From positions 1 to 64,000 of the forward strand of contig NZ_FOLL01000003.1 of the NCBI RefSeq assembly GCF_900112315.1: a DNA stretch of 64,000 bases. Direction: 5' to 3'. Shown here piece by piece: positions 24,510 through 34,302 of this stretch. Under the pieces are notes generated by a model. It had not been told where the DNA came from. It saw only the letters and a program-made list of their open reading frames with translations, and did no database searches. Source of the stretch: Parapedobacter composti (GTDB lineage Bacteria > Bacteroidota > Bacteroidia > Sphingobacteriales > Sphingobacteriaceae). A program made the position numbers and the translations under genes. The number at the start of each line of letters is the position of its first letter. Within the stretch, counting starts at the first letter, position 1.

Positions 24510-27314
24510 ATGAATACAGCTATCGCAACGCTCGATCCAAAAACCCATATCATCATCAAAGGCGCGCACGTACACAACCTGAAACGTGTGGACGTCGCCA
24601 TCCCCAAAAATAAGCTCGTCGTCATTACCGGTCTTTCGGGCTCAGGGAAATCCTCGCTCGCTTTTGATACACTTTATGCCGAGGGCCAGCGCCGTTACGT
24701 GGAAAGCCTGTCTTCCTATGCCCGACAGTTTATGGGCAGGATGAGCAAGCCAGAGGTAGACTATATTAAAGGAATAGCGCCGGCCATCGCCATCGAACAA
24801 CGGGTTATTACCAGTAACCCGCGCTCAACGGTAGGCACTTCCACTGAAATTTACGATTACCTGAAATTGCTCTATGCCCGCATCGGCAAAACGTACTCAC
24901 CCGTGTCGGGGGCTCAAGTAAAGAAGGATACTGTCACTTCGGTAACGGCTTTCATAACCGCACTGGAGGAGGGTACCGTGACTACCATCAGTGCACCGCT
25001 GCATCCCAGCAACAACCGTAAACTGAAAGAAGAATTGGCTATCCTCCTCCAAAAGGGCTTCGTGCGTGTCGTATACAACGGCTCCATACAGAAAATTGAA
25101 TCCCTGCTGGGCGATGACGCTGTCAATAACCGCACGGCCAGAACGGGCGACCTACGGATTGTGATCGACCGCATCACGGTAGATGGCCAAGAGGATACGG
25201 CCAACCGCATAGCCGATTCCGTGCAAACGGCCTTTTTCGAAGGCAAAGGCGACTGCTACGTGGAAGAAAACGGGTCCACGCGCGTATTCTCCGACCGCTT
25301 TGAACTGGACGGCATCTCCTTTGAAGAACCCTCGCCAAACTTCTTCAGCTTTAATAACCCTTACGGCGCCTGCAAACGCTGTGAAGGATACGGCCGCATC
25401 ATCGGCATCGACCCTGATCTGGTCATCCCTGATAAGAGCCGATCGGTATACGACGGGGCAATCGCCCCCTGGCGCGGCGAAAAAATGGGAGAATGGCTGC
25501 AACGCCTTGTGCGCAACTCCATCAAGTTTGATTTTCCCATCCACCGTGCCTATGCCGACCTTACACCGGAACAAAAAGAACTGCTCTGGACGGGCAACCG
25601 CTATTTCGACGGACTGAACAAGTTTTTCGAAGAGCTTGAAGAACAAACTTATAAAATCCAATATCGGGTAATGTTGTCGCGCTACCGCGGCAAGACAGAC
25701 TGCCCTGAGTGCAAAGGTACGCGCCTGCGTAAAGATGCAACTTATGTAAAAATAAACGGCAAGTCCATCGCAGATGTGGTGCTGATGCCCCTCGATGCCG
25801 CGTTGACGTTTTTCGAACACCTTGAACTCTCGGAAACTGAGGCCAAAATCGCACAACGCCTGCTTACCGAGATCCGCAACCGCCTGCAATTCCTTACCGA
25901 TGTAGGGTTAAGTTACCTTACGCTGAACCGCTTATCAAACACACTCTCTGGCGGCGAGTCGCAGCGCATCAACCTGGCCACCTCGCTGGGCAGTTCGCTC
26001 GTGGGTTCTATTTATGTGCTCGATGAGCCCAGCATCGGCCTGCACCCCCGTGATACCCAGCGCCTCATCGGCGTGCTTAAATCGCTGCGCGACGTGGGCA
26101 ACACCGTATTGGTCGTGGAACATGAACAGGAGATGATGCAAGCGGCAGATTATCTCATCGACATCGGGCCGGAAGCGGGCGTTAACGGTGGCCGGTTAGT
26201 ATTCAGTGGCACCTACAACGAAATCCTGCGAGACGACCATAGCCTTACCGGAAGATATCTCAGTGGCAAAGATCAAATCCCTGTACCTTCGGCCCGCCGC
26301 AAATGGCATGATACCATCCGGATCAAAGGTGCCCGCGAAAACAACCTGAAGGGTATTGACGTGGCCTTCCCGCTTAATGTCTTTACCGTTGTAACTGGCG
26401 TGTCTGGCTCAGGTAAAACGTCCCTCGTGAAGCGTATCTTATATCCTGCCCTGCAAAAAGCACTGGGCAACTACTCCGGCGAACGTACAGGCCTATACGA
26501 TGGTATCGAGGGTGATATTGAACGTGTTGAACAGGTTGAACTGGTAGACCAGAATCCTATTGGCCGGTCTTCGCGTTCCAATCCCGTGACTTATGTGAAA
26601 GCCTGGGACGAAATACGCGCCTTGTATAGCTCCCAGTCGGCGGCCAAAGCAGCGGGCCTCAAACCAGCCGCTTTTTCGTTCAACGTAGAAGGCGGCCGCT
26701 GCGATGTGTGCCAGGGGGAAGGCGATGTTAAAATCGAAATGCAGTTCATGGCAGATATCGTGCTTCCCTGCGAAGCATGCGGCGGCAAGCGCTTCAAACC
26801 GCATGTGCTTGATATCACTTGGAATGAAAAAAATGTAGCTGACGTGCTTGACCTCAGCGTTGAGGAGGCCTTGGCGTTTTTTGCCGAACAACCTAAGATA
26901 CTGGCTAAGCTCCAGCCCTTGGCCGATGTGGGCCTCGGATATGTGAAGTTAGGGCAGTCATCCAGCACGCTGTCCGGCGGCGAAGCCCAGCGTATCAAAC
27001 TCGCCTCCTTCCTCATCAAAGGCAATAACAGCAAAAATACACTGTTCATCTTTGACGAACCGACCACAGGGCTGCACTTCCATGATATCAAAAAGCTGCT
27101 CAAGTCATTCGATGCGCTTATCGCACAGGGCAATACCATTCTTGTCATCGAACATAATATGGATATGATCAAAAGTGCCGACTGGATTATTGACATCGGC
27201 CCGGAAGGTGGCGAAAAGGGTGGCGCGCTGGTTTTTGAAGGCACTCCTGAAGACATGGCCCGTACATCAAACACCCATACGGCGCAGTTTCTGAAGCGGC
27301 ACCTCGCACCGTAA
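24510..27314 (+). CDS. uvrA: Excinuclease ABC subunit A
   Basis: This 934-residue ATPase finds bulky DNA damage with UvrB. It has two ABC ATPase modules: Walker [13 protein letters not shown] near residue 45 and [11 protein letters not shown] near 635, signatures [12 protein letters not shown] and [12 protein letters not shown], and Walker B regions [10 protein letters not shown] and [10 protein letters not shown]. Zinc-binding CxxC pairs are seen at [16 protein letters not shown] and CDVCQGEG with CEACGGKR. Length is typical. The gene is monocistronic here and converges on the permease gene. Confidence 0.97.
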   Translation: MNTAIATLDPKTHIIIKGAHVHNLKRVDVAIPKNKLVVITGLSGSGKSSLAFDTLYAEGQRRYVESLSSYARQFMGRMSKPEVDYIKGIAPAIAIEQRVITSNPRSTVGTSTEIYDYLKLLYARIGKTYSPVSGAQVKKDTVTSVTAFITALEEGTVTTISAPLHPSNNRKLKEELAILLQKGFVRVVYNGSIQKIESLLGDDAVNNRTARTGDLRIVIDRITVDGQEDTANRIADSVQTAFFEGKGDCYVEENGSTRVFSDRFELDGISFEEPSPNFFSFNNPYGACKRCEGYGRIIGIDPDLVIPDKSRSVYDGAIAPWRGEKMGEWLQRLVRNSIKFDFPIHRAYADLTPEQKELLWTGNRYFDGLNKFFEELEEQTYKIQYRVMLSRYRGKTDCPECKGTRLRKDATYVKINGKSIADVVLMPLDAALTFFEHLELSETEAKIAQRLLTEIRNRLQFLTDVGLSYLTLNRLSNTLSGGESQRINLATSLGSSLVGSIYVLDEPSIGLHPRDTQRLIGVLKSLRDVGNTVLVVEHEQEMMQAADYLIDIGPEAGVNGGRLVFSGTYNEILRDDHSLTGRYLSGKDQIPVPSARRKWHDTIRIKGARENNLKGIDVAFPLNVFTVVTGVSGSGKTSLVKRILYPALQKALGNYSGERTGLYDGIEGDIERVEQVELVDQNPIGRSSRSNPVTYVKAWDEIRALYSSQSAAKAAGLKPAAFSFNVEGGRCDVCQGEGDVKIEMQFMADIVLPCEACGGKRFKPHVLDITWNEKNVADVLDLSVEEALAFFAEQPKILAKLQPLADVGLGYVKLGQSSSTLSGGEAQRIKLASFLIKGNNSKNTLFIFDEPTTGLHFHDIKKLLKSFDALIAQGNTILVIEHNMDMIKSADWIIDIGPEGGEKGGALVFEGTPEDMARTSNTHTAQFLKRHLAP

Positions 27315-27397
27315 AGTGCGACAACGGCAGGCTTGGACATGCCCGCCAAAACTGCCCCCGGAGAAAGAGAAATACCGGTAACCGCGGCAGCCGATGC

Positions 27398-28645
27398 CTA
27401 TTCGTAGCGTAGCGCCTCCACTGGATCAAGCCGGGAAGCTTTGGATGCAGGATAATAGCCAGACACCATACCTACCCCCACGCATACGGCCACGCCTAAG
27501 GCCATCCAATGCCAAGGAATTATGAAACTCGCACCCAGCAACACTGCAACAATATTGCCGATGAGTATACCTAAAAATATACCGGCAAAGCCTCCTATCA
27601 GGCAAATGACAACCGCTTCGGTAAGAAATTGCTGCCGGATTACCTTGGGTGTCGCCCCGATGGCTTTCCGGATACCTATTTCGCGAGTGCGCTCCGTCAC
27701 CGATACCAGCATAATGTTCATCAAGCCGATGGACGCCCCTATAAGTGTAATCAGAGCGATAACCACCGCCCCAACCCGCACGTACATCAGACTGTCGAAC
27801 AGGATCTGAGCAACGGCATCACTCTTGGTAATCTCAAAGTTCGACTCCTGCCCCACCCGCAATCCGCGCACATTACGGAACAGCGCCGTGGCCTCACCAA
27901 TAGCAGCCTCTACCTGCTGTGGGCCGCTAGCCATCACAGTAATGGTATAGGAAGGTCGGCCCAGAGCCATCACTGCCCGAGCCCGCAACAACGGAATAAT
28001 GCAAGCCTTATCACCGCCGAATCCGGCACTGGAACCCTTGTCTTCCAATACGCCGATAATAGCATAGCGCGCATTTCCAATGGTAATGAACTGGTTTATC
28101 GGATCCTCGTTGCTTTTGAACAACCGTCTTACTACCTCAGAGCCCACAATTACCACGTTGCTGCCGTACTCAATCTCCCGTTGCGAAAAGTTCCGGCCAA
28201 GCGACAGCTTGTACCCCGCTGTTTCCAGGTAATTCTCGTCAGCCCCCAGCACATTGATATTGGGATTAGTCTGTTCACTCTTATATTTTGCCGTGGCGCC
28301 AAACGAAGCGTAAGTGCTTACCGATACCAACGCTGGATGATCAAACGCGTCTTTGAACGCTTTCGCCTGATAATAAGTTATCGCCGGATATTGTTTCGGC
28401 CGTGTTCCGCTCCCGCCAATCTGTACGTTCACGCCCCGGTTCCGAATATTAAAGGAGTTGGAACCCATTGCCGAAAAAGATTCAGCAAGCGAATTTTTGA
28501 TGGCGTCAATGGAAGTCAAGATGCCCACCAGTGCCGTGATGCCGATAGCGATAATCAATGCAGTCAAAAACGTGCGCAGCTTGTTGCTGCTTATCGATTG
28601 CAGCGACAGCTTCACATTTTCCCGGTTGGATATCTTGACCGACAT
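27398..28645 (-). CDS. MacB/FtsX-type ABC transporter permease
   Basis: This 415-residue inner-membrane protein has an N-terminal transmembrane helix (about 22-45), a long periplasmic MacB core domain and three C-terminal helices with the FtsX-family signature VTERTREIGIRKAIGATPKVIRQQFLTEAVVI. Such permeases pair with an MacB/LolD-type ATPase and a membrane-fusion protein for efflux or lipoprotein handling. No ATPase gene is adjacent, so its partner must be elsewhere. The two flanking genes look unrelated. Confidence 0.9.
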   Translation of the reverse strand: MSVKISNRENVKLSLQSISSNKLRTFLTALIIAIGITALVGILTSIDAIKNSLAESFSAMGSNSFNIRNRGVNVQIGGSGTRPKQYPAITYYQAKAFKDAFDHPALVSVSTYASFGATAKYKSEQTNPNINVLGADENYLETAGYKLSLGRNFSQREIEYGSNVVIVGSEVVRRLFKSNEDPINQFITIGNARYAIIGVLEDKGSSAGFGGDKACIIPLLRARAVMALGRPSYTITVMASGPQQVEAAIGEATALFRNVRGLRVGQESNFEITKSDAVAQILFDSLMYVRVGAVVIALITLIGASIGLMNIMLVSVTERTREIGIRKAIGATPKVIRQQFLTEAVVICLIGGFAGIFLGILIGNIVAVLLGASFIIPWHWMALGVAVCVGVGMVSGYYPASKASRLDPVEALRYE

Positions 28646-28702
28646 GCAGAACAGTTTTATAAATTATTAGACCCGATGGCCGGCCAACTGTTACACCCGC
28701 TT

Positions 28703-29488
28703 TTATTTCTTTGTGTGGCTAAACAGCCAAGACAGCAATCCGGGTTCTGCAAATGCAGCATCCCAACTATTATGGTTGGCCTCAGGATAAAAGGTGGCTT
28801 GGGGTTTCGCACCTAACCTCCTTAATTCAGAAACAATCACATGAGAATGTGTCGACGGAACAACATCGTCACGTTCACCGTGGAATATCCATAACGGCAC
28901 GTGCGCGTATTTTTTTACATTGGCAGTGTTGTCGCCCCCGCAGATAGCAAATCCGGCTGCAAACAATTTTCGCTTGCGCCGCAAGGCTTCAAAAGTCCCC
29001 ATGGCACCCATAGACAGCCCGCCAATGTATACCCGTTCCTTGTCCACCGCCTCACTTTTCAACACATGCTTCACCAGTCGCAGGAACAAAGCCATTCCTT
29101 CGGTTGGCCTTCCACTTGTGCGGAAATAAAACTCCCGCTTTCCATCAGGCTGCCGCTCAATGTTCACATTGCTCCAGTAAGAATCCAGAGGACATTGCGG
29201 AAAAACCACGATGGCCGGAAAGGCGGTGCGTATACTGTCTGACAAGAAAAGCGACGCCCCATGGGTCAGTTGCTTGGCATTGTCGTTTCCGCGTTCCCCT
29301 GCACCGTGCAGGAAAAATAACACCGGATACGTCCCTTTAGGATCATAACCTTCGGGATACAATATCCTGTACGGTAAGGTATCTCCCCGATGAACCAATT
29401 GTCCGGAATGAAACGCAGATAAATCCTGGGTATGTCCATCTATTGCAAAAAACAGGCAACAAACAACAATAAACGGTGCTTGCTTCAT
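28703..29488 (-). CDS. Secreted alpha/beta-hydrolase (esterase)
   Basis: From the ATG at 29488 the product has 261 residues with a signal peptide (MKQAPFIVVCCLFFAIDGHTQ). The oxyanion region FFLHGAGERGNDN, the nucleophile elbow GLSMGAMGTFE (Ser in GxSxG), GERDDVVPSTHS with an acid, and a C-terminal HNSWD with the catalytic His place it with prolyl-oligopeptidase/dienelactone-hydrolase-like esterases, close to proteins annotated as feruloyl-esterase/phospholipase-like. The substrate is unknown. An upstream in-frame ATG at 29524 would put 12 residues ahead of the signal peptide and is disfavoured. Confidence 0.85.
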   Translation of the reverse strand: MKQAPFIVVCCLFFAIDGHTQDLSAFHSGQLVHRGDTLPYRILYPEGYDPKGTYPVLFFLHGAGERGNDNAKQLTHGASLFLSDSIRTAFPAIVVFPQCPLDSYWSNVNIERQPDGKREFYFRTSGRPTEGMALFLRLVKHVLKSEAVDKERVYIGGLSMGAMGTFEALRRKRKLFAAGFAICGGDNTANVKKYAHVPLWIFHGERDDVVPSTHSHVIVSELRRLGAKPQATFYPEANHNSWDAAFAEPGLLSWLFSHTKK

Positions 29489-29845
29489 GGTATGAAATGC
29501 GGTTAAAGTGTTACGCCAATCCATAAAAATACTACTTAATCCCGTTCAACCAAATAAAATCGCATTCATTGAACTGCGTTCCCAATCTCGCAAAATTAAG
29601 AATTATTGGCAAAAGTCGTGTTTTTCCGGACATATCGGCTCTGTAAATAGGCCGTGGCATTGACAACCCGCCACCCTGCATGTCCCGCCGATACAGGTTG
29701 AGCTTCCACAAGCGATTAGAAAGTTTCCCGTTCCGGCGCCACAGCGCTCCGGCATACGCTCGTGCCAACCCAGCCCGTGAATAAGGCCGGGCCGACATCC
29801 AAACCAAGCAAGGGGTATCGTTGTTGTAAGAAAAACCAAACAGAT
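29489..29845. other. Intergenic stretch without a supported gene
   Basis: These 357 bp between two divergent genes hold a minus-strand TAATTTTG (29598-29591), which may serve the esterase with a leader of about 100 nt. Two long minus-strand open frames (29532-29807 and 29603-29839) overlap each other and match no family I know. No terminator or tRNA was seen. Confidence 0.4.
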
Positions 29846-31012
29846 ATGAGCGAGCTTCTTTTAGGGTTTACCCTGCTGTTGTATACACATCAACCATATC
29901 CTTCATTTGAACAGCAGCTGATAGATGACCAGATATCCATCGGCTATGGCCTGGCTATCGGCGACGTCGACGGCGATGGCCGTCCCGATATCCTGTTGGC
30001 CGACAAAAAGCAGTTCGCATGGTACCGCAACGGCGACTGGAAGAAGTTCATCCTAGCGGAAAACCTCACCGAACATGATAATGTGTGCATTGCTGCCCGT
30101 GATATTGACGGCGATGGACAGGTGGAGGTGGCGGTTGGCGCCCAGTGGAATCCCGAAGAAACCACTGATACCACGCGGTCCGGATCCGTCCATTACCTCA
30201 TTCGTCCGGCCGACCCCACCCAGCGATGGACTCCTGTCAAGCTGCATCACGAGCCCACTGTTCACCGCATGCGCTGGGCAAAAGCTGCAGAAGGGAAATA
30301 CCATCTCGTTGTGTTACCGCTCCATGGCCGGGGCAACAAGGATGGCGAAGGCAAGGGCGCAAAAGTAATCGCTTACGAAAAGCCCGACGATCCGCACCGC
30401 CCGTGGCCATATTGGGTCATCGATGAATCCATGCACCTCACGCACAACCTCGATGTACATGACGACGGACAGAACGAATACATCTATATTGCGGGTAAGG
30501 AAGGGGTAAAGGCCTATTCTTTTTCCAAGGGCAAGTGGCAAACACACGGCGGCCGCTGGTTAATAAAAGGCGACGGGTTCAGTGAAGTCCATGTAGGAAG
30601 TGCCGGCAATAATACGCCGGTATTGGCAGCCATCGAACCGCTGCACGGGCAGACACTTACTATATATGTTCCACGCACAGGCGTCCCCAAAATCAACCGG
30701 GCAGAACGGGTAGTACTGGATGATGCGCTAAATGAAGGCCACGCCTTGGCTGTCGCTGACTTTAACGGGCTTGGCCGGGATCAAGTTGTAGCAGGGTGGC
30801 GTAATCCTAATGGCTCCGGCCACGTCGGCATCAAACTATATGTTCCGTTCAATGCGTTATGGGAAGCGTGGACAACGCTCGCGGTGGATATCGGCGATAT
30901 GGCATGCGAAGATTTGGCGGTGGCCGATCTGGATGGCGACGGGAAACTGGATATTATCGCCGCAGGACGCGCCACCCACAACCTAAAAATTTATTGGAAC
31001 AGGAGCGAATAG
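29846..31012 (+). CDS. Secreted FG-GAP/VCBS-repeat protein
   Basis: This 388-residue protein begins with a short hydrophobic export segment (MSELLLGFTLLLY) and is built of beta-propeller blades with calcium-binding-type motifs: GDVDGDGRPDILLAD (near 45), RDIDGDGQVEVAVG and a C-terminal ADLDGDGKLDIIAAGR. FG-GAP propellers bind ligands or partner proteins outside the cytoplasm; some Bacteroidota members are sugar-related. No catalytic residues are evident. The ATG at 29846 places the export signal at the N-terminus; a start at 29762 would not. Confidence 0.82.
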   Translation: MSELLLGFTLLLYTHQPYPSFEQQLIDDQISIGYGLAIGDVDGDGRPDILLADKKQFAWYRNGDWKKFILAENLTEHDNVCIAARDIDGDGQVEVAVGAQWNPEETTDTTRSGSVHYLIRPADPTQRWTPVKLHHEPTVHRMRWAKAAEGKYHLVVLPLHGRGNKDGEGKGAKVIAYEKPDDPHRPWPYWVIDESMHLTHNLDVHDDGQNEYIYIAGKEGVKAYSFSKGKWQTHGGRWLIKGDGFSEVHVGSAGNNTPVLAAIEPLHGQTLTIYVPRTGVPKINRAERVVLDDALNEGHALAVADFNGLGRDQVVAGWRNPNGSGHVGIKLYVPFNALWEAWTTLAVDIGDMACEDLAVADLDGDGKLDIIAAGRATHNLKIYWNRSE

Positions 31013-31023
31013 CCATCAAACGG

Positions 31024-32292
31024 TTAAGCGTTGCCCCGCTTCGGCTTTTCACCCCGTATCAATTCAAACACGGTAATTTCCGGCAGGATGCCCACACGTC
31101 CTGGATAACCGAGAAAACCAAAGCCGGTATTGACGTAAAGCTGCTGTTCGCCTTCCCGATACAGTCCAGCCCATTCTTTATAAATATACTGAGCCGGGCT
31201 CCATTTGATATTACCTACGCGCACGCCAAACTGCATGCCATGGGTATGCCCCGCGAACATCGCATCCACATCCGGCCGCGACAGCACTTCGGCCCGCCAA
31301 TGTGAAGGGTCGTGCGACAGCAATAGCTTTACCGGCAGCTCCTCGCTGCCTTGGAGCGCCTGATCCAGCCTCCCATGTTTTGGAAACCGCCCGGTACCCC
31401 AGTTCTCTACGCCAATGATACCGATTTCCTCATTGCTAACCCGGAGCCTACGGTTTTCATTGAGCAACAGATCCCAGCCCATTACCTTATGGGTGTCTTT
31501 CAAATCCTGTAAGTTCTTTGCTTTCGCCGCAGAGGCCTCTGGGCCGAAGTGATAATCGCCATAATCGTGGTTGCCCAATACGGAGTAAACGCCCAACGGC
31601 GCCTGCACCTTGGAAAAAATATCCTGGTAATCACGCATCTCCTTAGCGAGGTGGTTCACCAGGTCGCCCGTAAAGAAGACCACGTCCGGCTTCTCCGACA
31701 GCAACAACTCCACGCCCCCCAACACCGCACGCTTGTTGTAAAAACTGCCGGAGTGGATATCCGACAGCTGCCCGATCTTCATGCCGTGAAATTCCTTCGG
31801 CAAGTTCGGCAGATAAAGTTTTTGGCGGCGCACTTGGTAATCATATGCACCGGAAATCACGCCCCAACCCATCGGAGCAATGGGAACGGAAGCAACGAGA
31901 ATACCCGCCTTGGTCAAAAACTCCGACCGTGTAATGCCATTCACGGGGCGCTCCGGCAGCGGTTCCTTCGCCGTTTCCGCTTGTTTAGGCTTCGGAAAAA
32001 CCAACCTTTTCAACCATATCCCGCCCCGCCGGATGTCATCTGCCAGTAAAATCAACAGGTAAATAAATTTTGCGGTAAATGTCAAGAAAAATGCCACGAG
32101 AATAATGGACCGCACCATTAACGGCATACTGATGTAAATGCTCAGCAGCATCGCCCCGGCCAAGGCAAAGCTGTATGTCCACCATAGCCGTGAAAACAAG
32201 GTAGTCTTCGGCCACTTCAACGATGAAGCCCGTAATGCTTTGTAAATATAAAAGTCTATTACGAGTAATATAAAGGTATTGAAAATAATCAT
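31024..32292 (-). CDS. Membrane-anchored metallophosphoesterase
   Basis: This 422-residue protein has four N-terminal hydrophobic segments in the first 175 residues, then a calcineurin-like phosphoesterase domain with all metal motifs: GQLSDIHSG, GDLVNH, GNHDYGDY, LSHDP and AGHTHGMQFG. It resembles the YaeI/YkoQ group of envelope phosphoesterases, some of which act on lipids (for example UDP-diacylglucosamine hydrolase relatives). The substrate here is unknown. It lies 1 bp downstream of hemH and is probably co-transcribed. Confidence 0.9.
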   Translation of the reverse strand: MIIFNTFILLVIDFYIYKALRASSLKWPKTTLFSRLWWTYSFALAGAMLLSIYISMPLMVRSIILVAFFLTFTAKFIYLLILLADDIRRGGIWLKRLVFPKPKQAETAKEPLPERPVNGITRSEFLTKAGILVASVPIAPMGWGVISGAYDYQVRRQKLYLPNLPKEFHGMKIGQLSDIHSGSFYNKRAVLGGVELLLSEKPDVVFFTGDLVNHLAKEMRDYQDIFSKVQAPLGVYSVLGNHDYGDYHFGPEASAAKAKNLQDLKDTHKVMGWDLLLNENRRLRVSNEEIGIIGVENWGTGRFPKHGRLDQALQGSEELPVKLLLSHDPSHWRAEVLSRPDVDAMFAGHTHGMQFGVRVGNIKWSPAQYIYKEWAGLYREGEQQLYVNTGFGFLGYPGRVGILPEITVFELIRGEKPKRGNA

Positions 32293-32293
32293 C

Positions 32294-33355
32294 TTATAAC
32301 GTCAATCTTTCACTTGTCGGCCATCCTGTCAGCTCCCCGCGGGCCATCTGTTCCAAGGCTATAATCCATTTGGCGTGGTCATTGAGGCTTTCTACCAGTT
32401 GCACCGTTTCTCCTCCAAACTCCTTAAACTCAGTTGCATATTCTGTGCCAATCTCGTAAATAGTCTCCAAGCAGTCTGCTACAAACGCTGGACTAAATAC
32501 CAGTAGCCGTTTCTTGCCCCGGGCGGCCACATCCTTGAGCACATCGCTAGTATAGGGCTGTATCCACGGCGTTTTACCCAAACGCGATTGGAAACATACC
32601 GTATAATCGTCCGCTTTCAGACCCAGACGTCCAGCGATGCTCCGGGTCGTCGCATAGCACTGTGCCACATAGCAGAATTTATTGGTTTCGTCTATCCGCT
32701 CGCGGCACCCTGCTTGGTCACAAACATGCTTACCGGTGCCGTCCACATCAAGCAATTGCCTTACCGGAAGGCCATGGTAGCTGAACAGGAAATGATCGTA
32801 GGTTTCGGGCCGGTGTTTTTCCGCGTTTTCCGCAAACACCTCCACCATCAGCTCGTTATCATAAAATTCGTTAACTACCGATAGCTCGGGGAAAGTCTGC
32901 CAGCCGCGCATAACCTCCATAACCTTTTCTATCACGGATCCTGTTGTGGCTGAGGCATACTGCGGAAACAGGGGAATGATGCGGATGCTGTCTACGTTCT
33001 TCTTCTTCAAGTTTGCTAAGGCCGCCGGTATGGATGGGTTCTGGTACCGCATGGCCAATTCCACATGGTAGCTATCGCCTAAGCGTTCCTGAAGCAGTTG
33101 CCGCTGCATCCTGCTGTAATAGAGTAAAGGCGATCCGGTCTGGCTGTCCCAGATAGCCTGATACACTTTTGCCGAGTTCGGTGCCCGAAACGGAACAATA
33201 ATCCCCCTCACCAGCAGCGCCCGCCGCCAAGCCGGGATATCAATGACCCGCCCATCCATCAAAAACTCGATAAGATAACGCTTAACGTCCGGCACAGCGG
33301 GACTATCCGGTGTGCCAAGGTTGATTAACAATACGCCCTTCTTCGCTTTACTCAT
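32294..33355 (-). CDS. hemH: Ferrochelatase
   Basis: This 353-residue enzyme inserts ferrous iron into protoporphyrin IX, the last step of heme synthesis. Features are GVLLINLGTPDSP at the start, MRYQNPSIPAAL, RIIPLFPQYASATTGS, the metal-binding FSYHGLPVR with its conserved His, CYATTRSIA, YTVCFQSRLGKTPWIQPYT and FSPAFVADCLETIYEIG with the catalytic Glu region. The ATG at 33355 is chosen over 33364 because the latter overlaps the promoter box. Confidence 0.96.
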   Translation of the reverse strand: MSKAKKGVLLINLGTPDSPAVPDVKRYLIEFLMDGRVIDIPAWRRALLVRGIIVPFRAPNSAKVYQAIWDSQTGSPLLYYSRMQRQLLQERLGDSYHVELAMRYQNPSIPAALANLKKKNVDSIRIIPLFPQYASATTGSVIEKVMEVMRGWQTFPELSVVNEFYDNELMVEVFAENAEKHRPETYDHFLFSYHGLPVRQLLDVDGTGKHVCDQAGCRERIDETNKFCYVAQCYATTRSIAGRLGLKADDYTVCFQSRLGKTPWIQPYTSDVLKDVAARGKKRLLVFSPAFVADCLETIYEIGTEYATEFKEFGGETVQLVESLNDHAKWIIALEQMARGELTGWPTSERLTL

Positions 33356-33361
33356 GGACAG

Positions 33362-33369
33362 CAAAGATA
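33362..33369 (-). promoter_or_regulatory. -7 element of hemH
   Basis: Leftward TATCTTTG is 6 bases from the ATG at 33355, predicting a leader of 2-3 nt. Confidence 0.4.
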
Positions 33370-33428
33370 CGGATTTATTAGGGGGTATCCGTAAAACGGT
33401 GATAATTTGATGCTTAGATGACCCGAAA

Positions 33429-34277
33429 TTAAAACCCTTCCAACGTGGCTTTCACCTGTTCCATCAGCCACATCGGTGTTGACGTCGCTCCGCACACGCC
33501 CACCGTCTCGCCCGGACGGAAGTTTTCACGCCGCAGCTCTGAAGGGTCGGACACAAAATAGCTGTTGGGATTGCTGCGAAGACATACATCATACAGCACC
33601 CTCCCGTTGGACGATTTCTTTCCTGAAACGAAAACAACTTTGTCAAAGCGTACAGCAAAGGCACCCAAATCTTCATACCGGTTAGACACCTGCCGGCAGA
33701 TGGTGTCGTTCGCCTTCACGTCATAACCCCGGCTGAGCAGTTCGTCCTTAATCGCATAAAACTTATCCACGCTCTTGGTGGTCTGACTGTACAGCGTGAA
33801 GCTATTCGGCAGTTCCACCCCGTCCAGCTCGGCAATATCCTGGAAAACAACGGCCTCGCCATTGGTCTGCCCTTGCAGCCCGATGACTTCCGCGTGGCCA
33901 TGCTTACCATAAATGAATATTTTCTCCTGCTGGTCGTATGAAGTCTTCACCCGGTTCTGCAATTTGAGCACCACGGGGCAGGACGCGTCAATAAGCGTAA
34001 TATTATTCTCCAGCGCTATGCGGTAGGTATCCGGGGCTTCGCCATGTGCGCGGATGAGCACTTTCTCGTTTTTCAGCGCAGGCAGCTGGTCGTGGCCAAT
34101 AATGCGCAGACCCTTGGCTTTCAGTCGAGCCACTTCCTCGTCGTTGTGCACGATGTCTCCCAGGCAATACAGGTAGCCATCCTGTTCGAGGATTTCCTCG
34201 GCCATATCGATGGCATAGACCACTCCGAAGCAGAATCCGGAGTCCTTATCGATGGTCACCTGTAAATTATAGCCCAT
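33429..34277 (-). CDS. ispH: 4-hydroxy-3-methylbut-2-enyl diphosphate reductase
   Basis: This 282-residue iron-sulfur enzyme makes IPP and DMAPP in the MEP pathway. The three cluster cysteines lie in SGFCFGVVYA, DASCPVV and VCGATSTP; the substrate motifs HGEAPDTY, KHGHAEVIGLQGQT and SQTTKS are also present. It has the short Bacteroidota form. The ATG at 34277 (protein MGYNLQVTIDKDSGF) is preferred to the one at 34286, which lies next to the promoter box. Confidence 0.96.
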   Translation of the reverse strand: MGYNLQVTIDKDSGFCFGVVYAIDMAEEILEQDGYLYCLGDIVHNDEEVARLKAKGLRIIGHDQLPALKNEKVLIRAHGEAPDTYRIALENNITLIDASCPVVLKLQNRVKTSYDQQEKIFIYGKHGHAEVIGLQGQTNGEAVVFQDIAELDGVELPNSFTLYSQTTKSVDKFYAIKDELLSRGYDVKANDTICRQVSNRYEDLGAFAVRFDKVVFVSGKKSSNGRVLYDVCLRSNPNSYFVSDPSELRRENFRPGETVGVCGATSTPMWLMEQVKATLEGF

Positions 34278-34283
34278 ACCTTG

Positions 34284-34291
34284 CAAAGGTA
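34284..34291 (-). promoter_or_regulatory. -7 element of ispH
   Basis: Leftward TACCTTTG ends 6 bases before the ATG at 34277. A TTG at 34311-34309 is only 17 bp upstream, shorter than usual. Confidence 0.4.
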
Positions 34292-34302
34292 CACATAAAA
34301 TC

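Noticed and set aside
29532-29839. Two overlapping minus-strand frames (91 and 78 codons) between the esterase and FG-GAP genes
   Set aside because: They overlap each other in different frames, have no promoter or recognisable motif, and are rich in Cys/Gly/Arg as expected of chance frames in this base composition. Database search of both would settle it.
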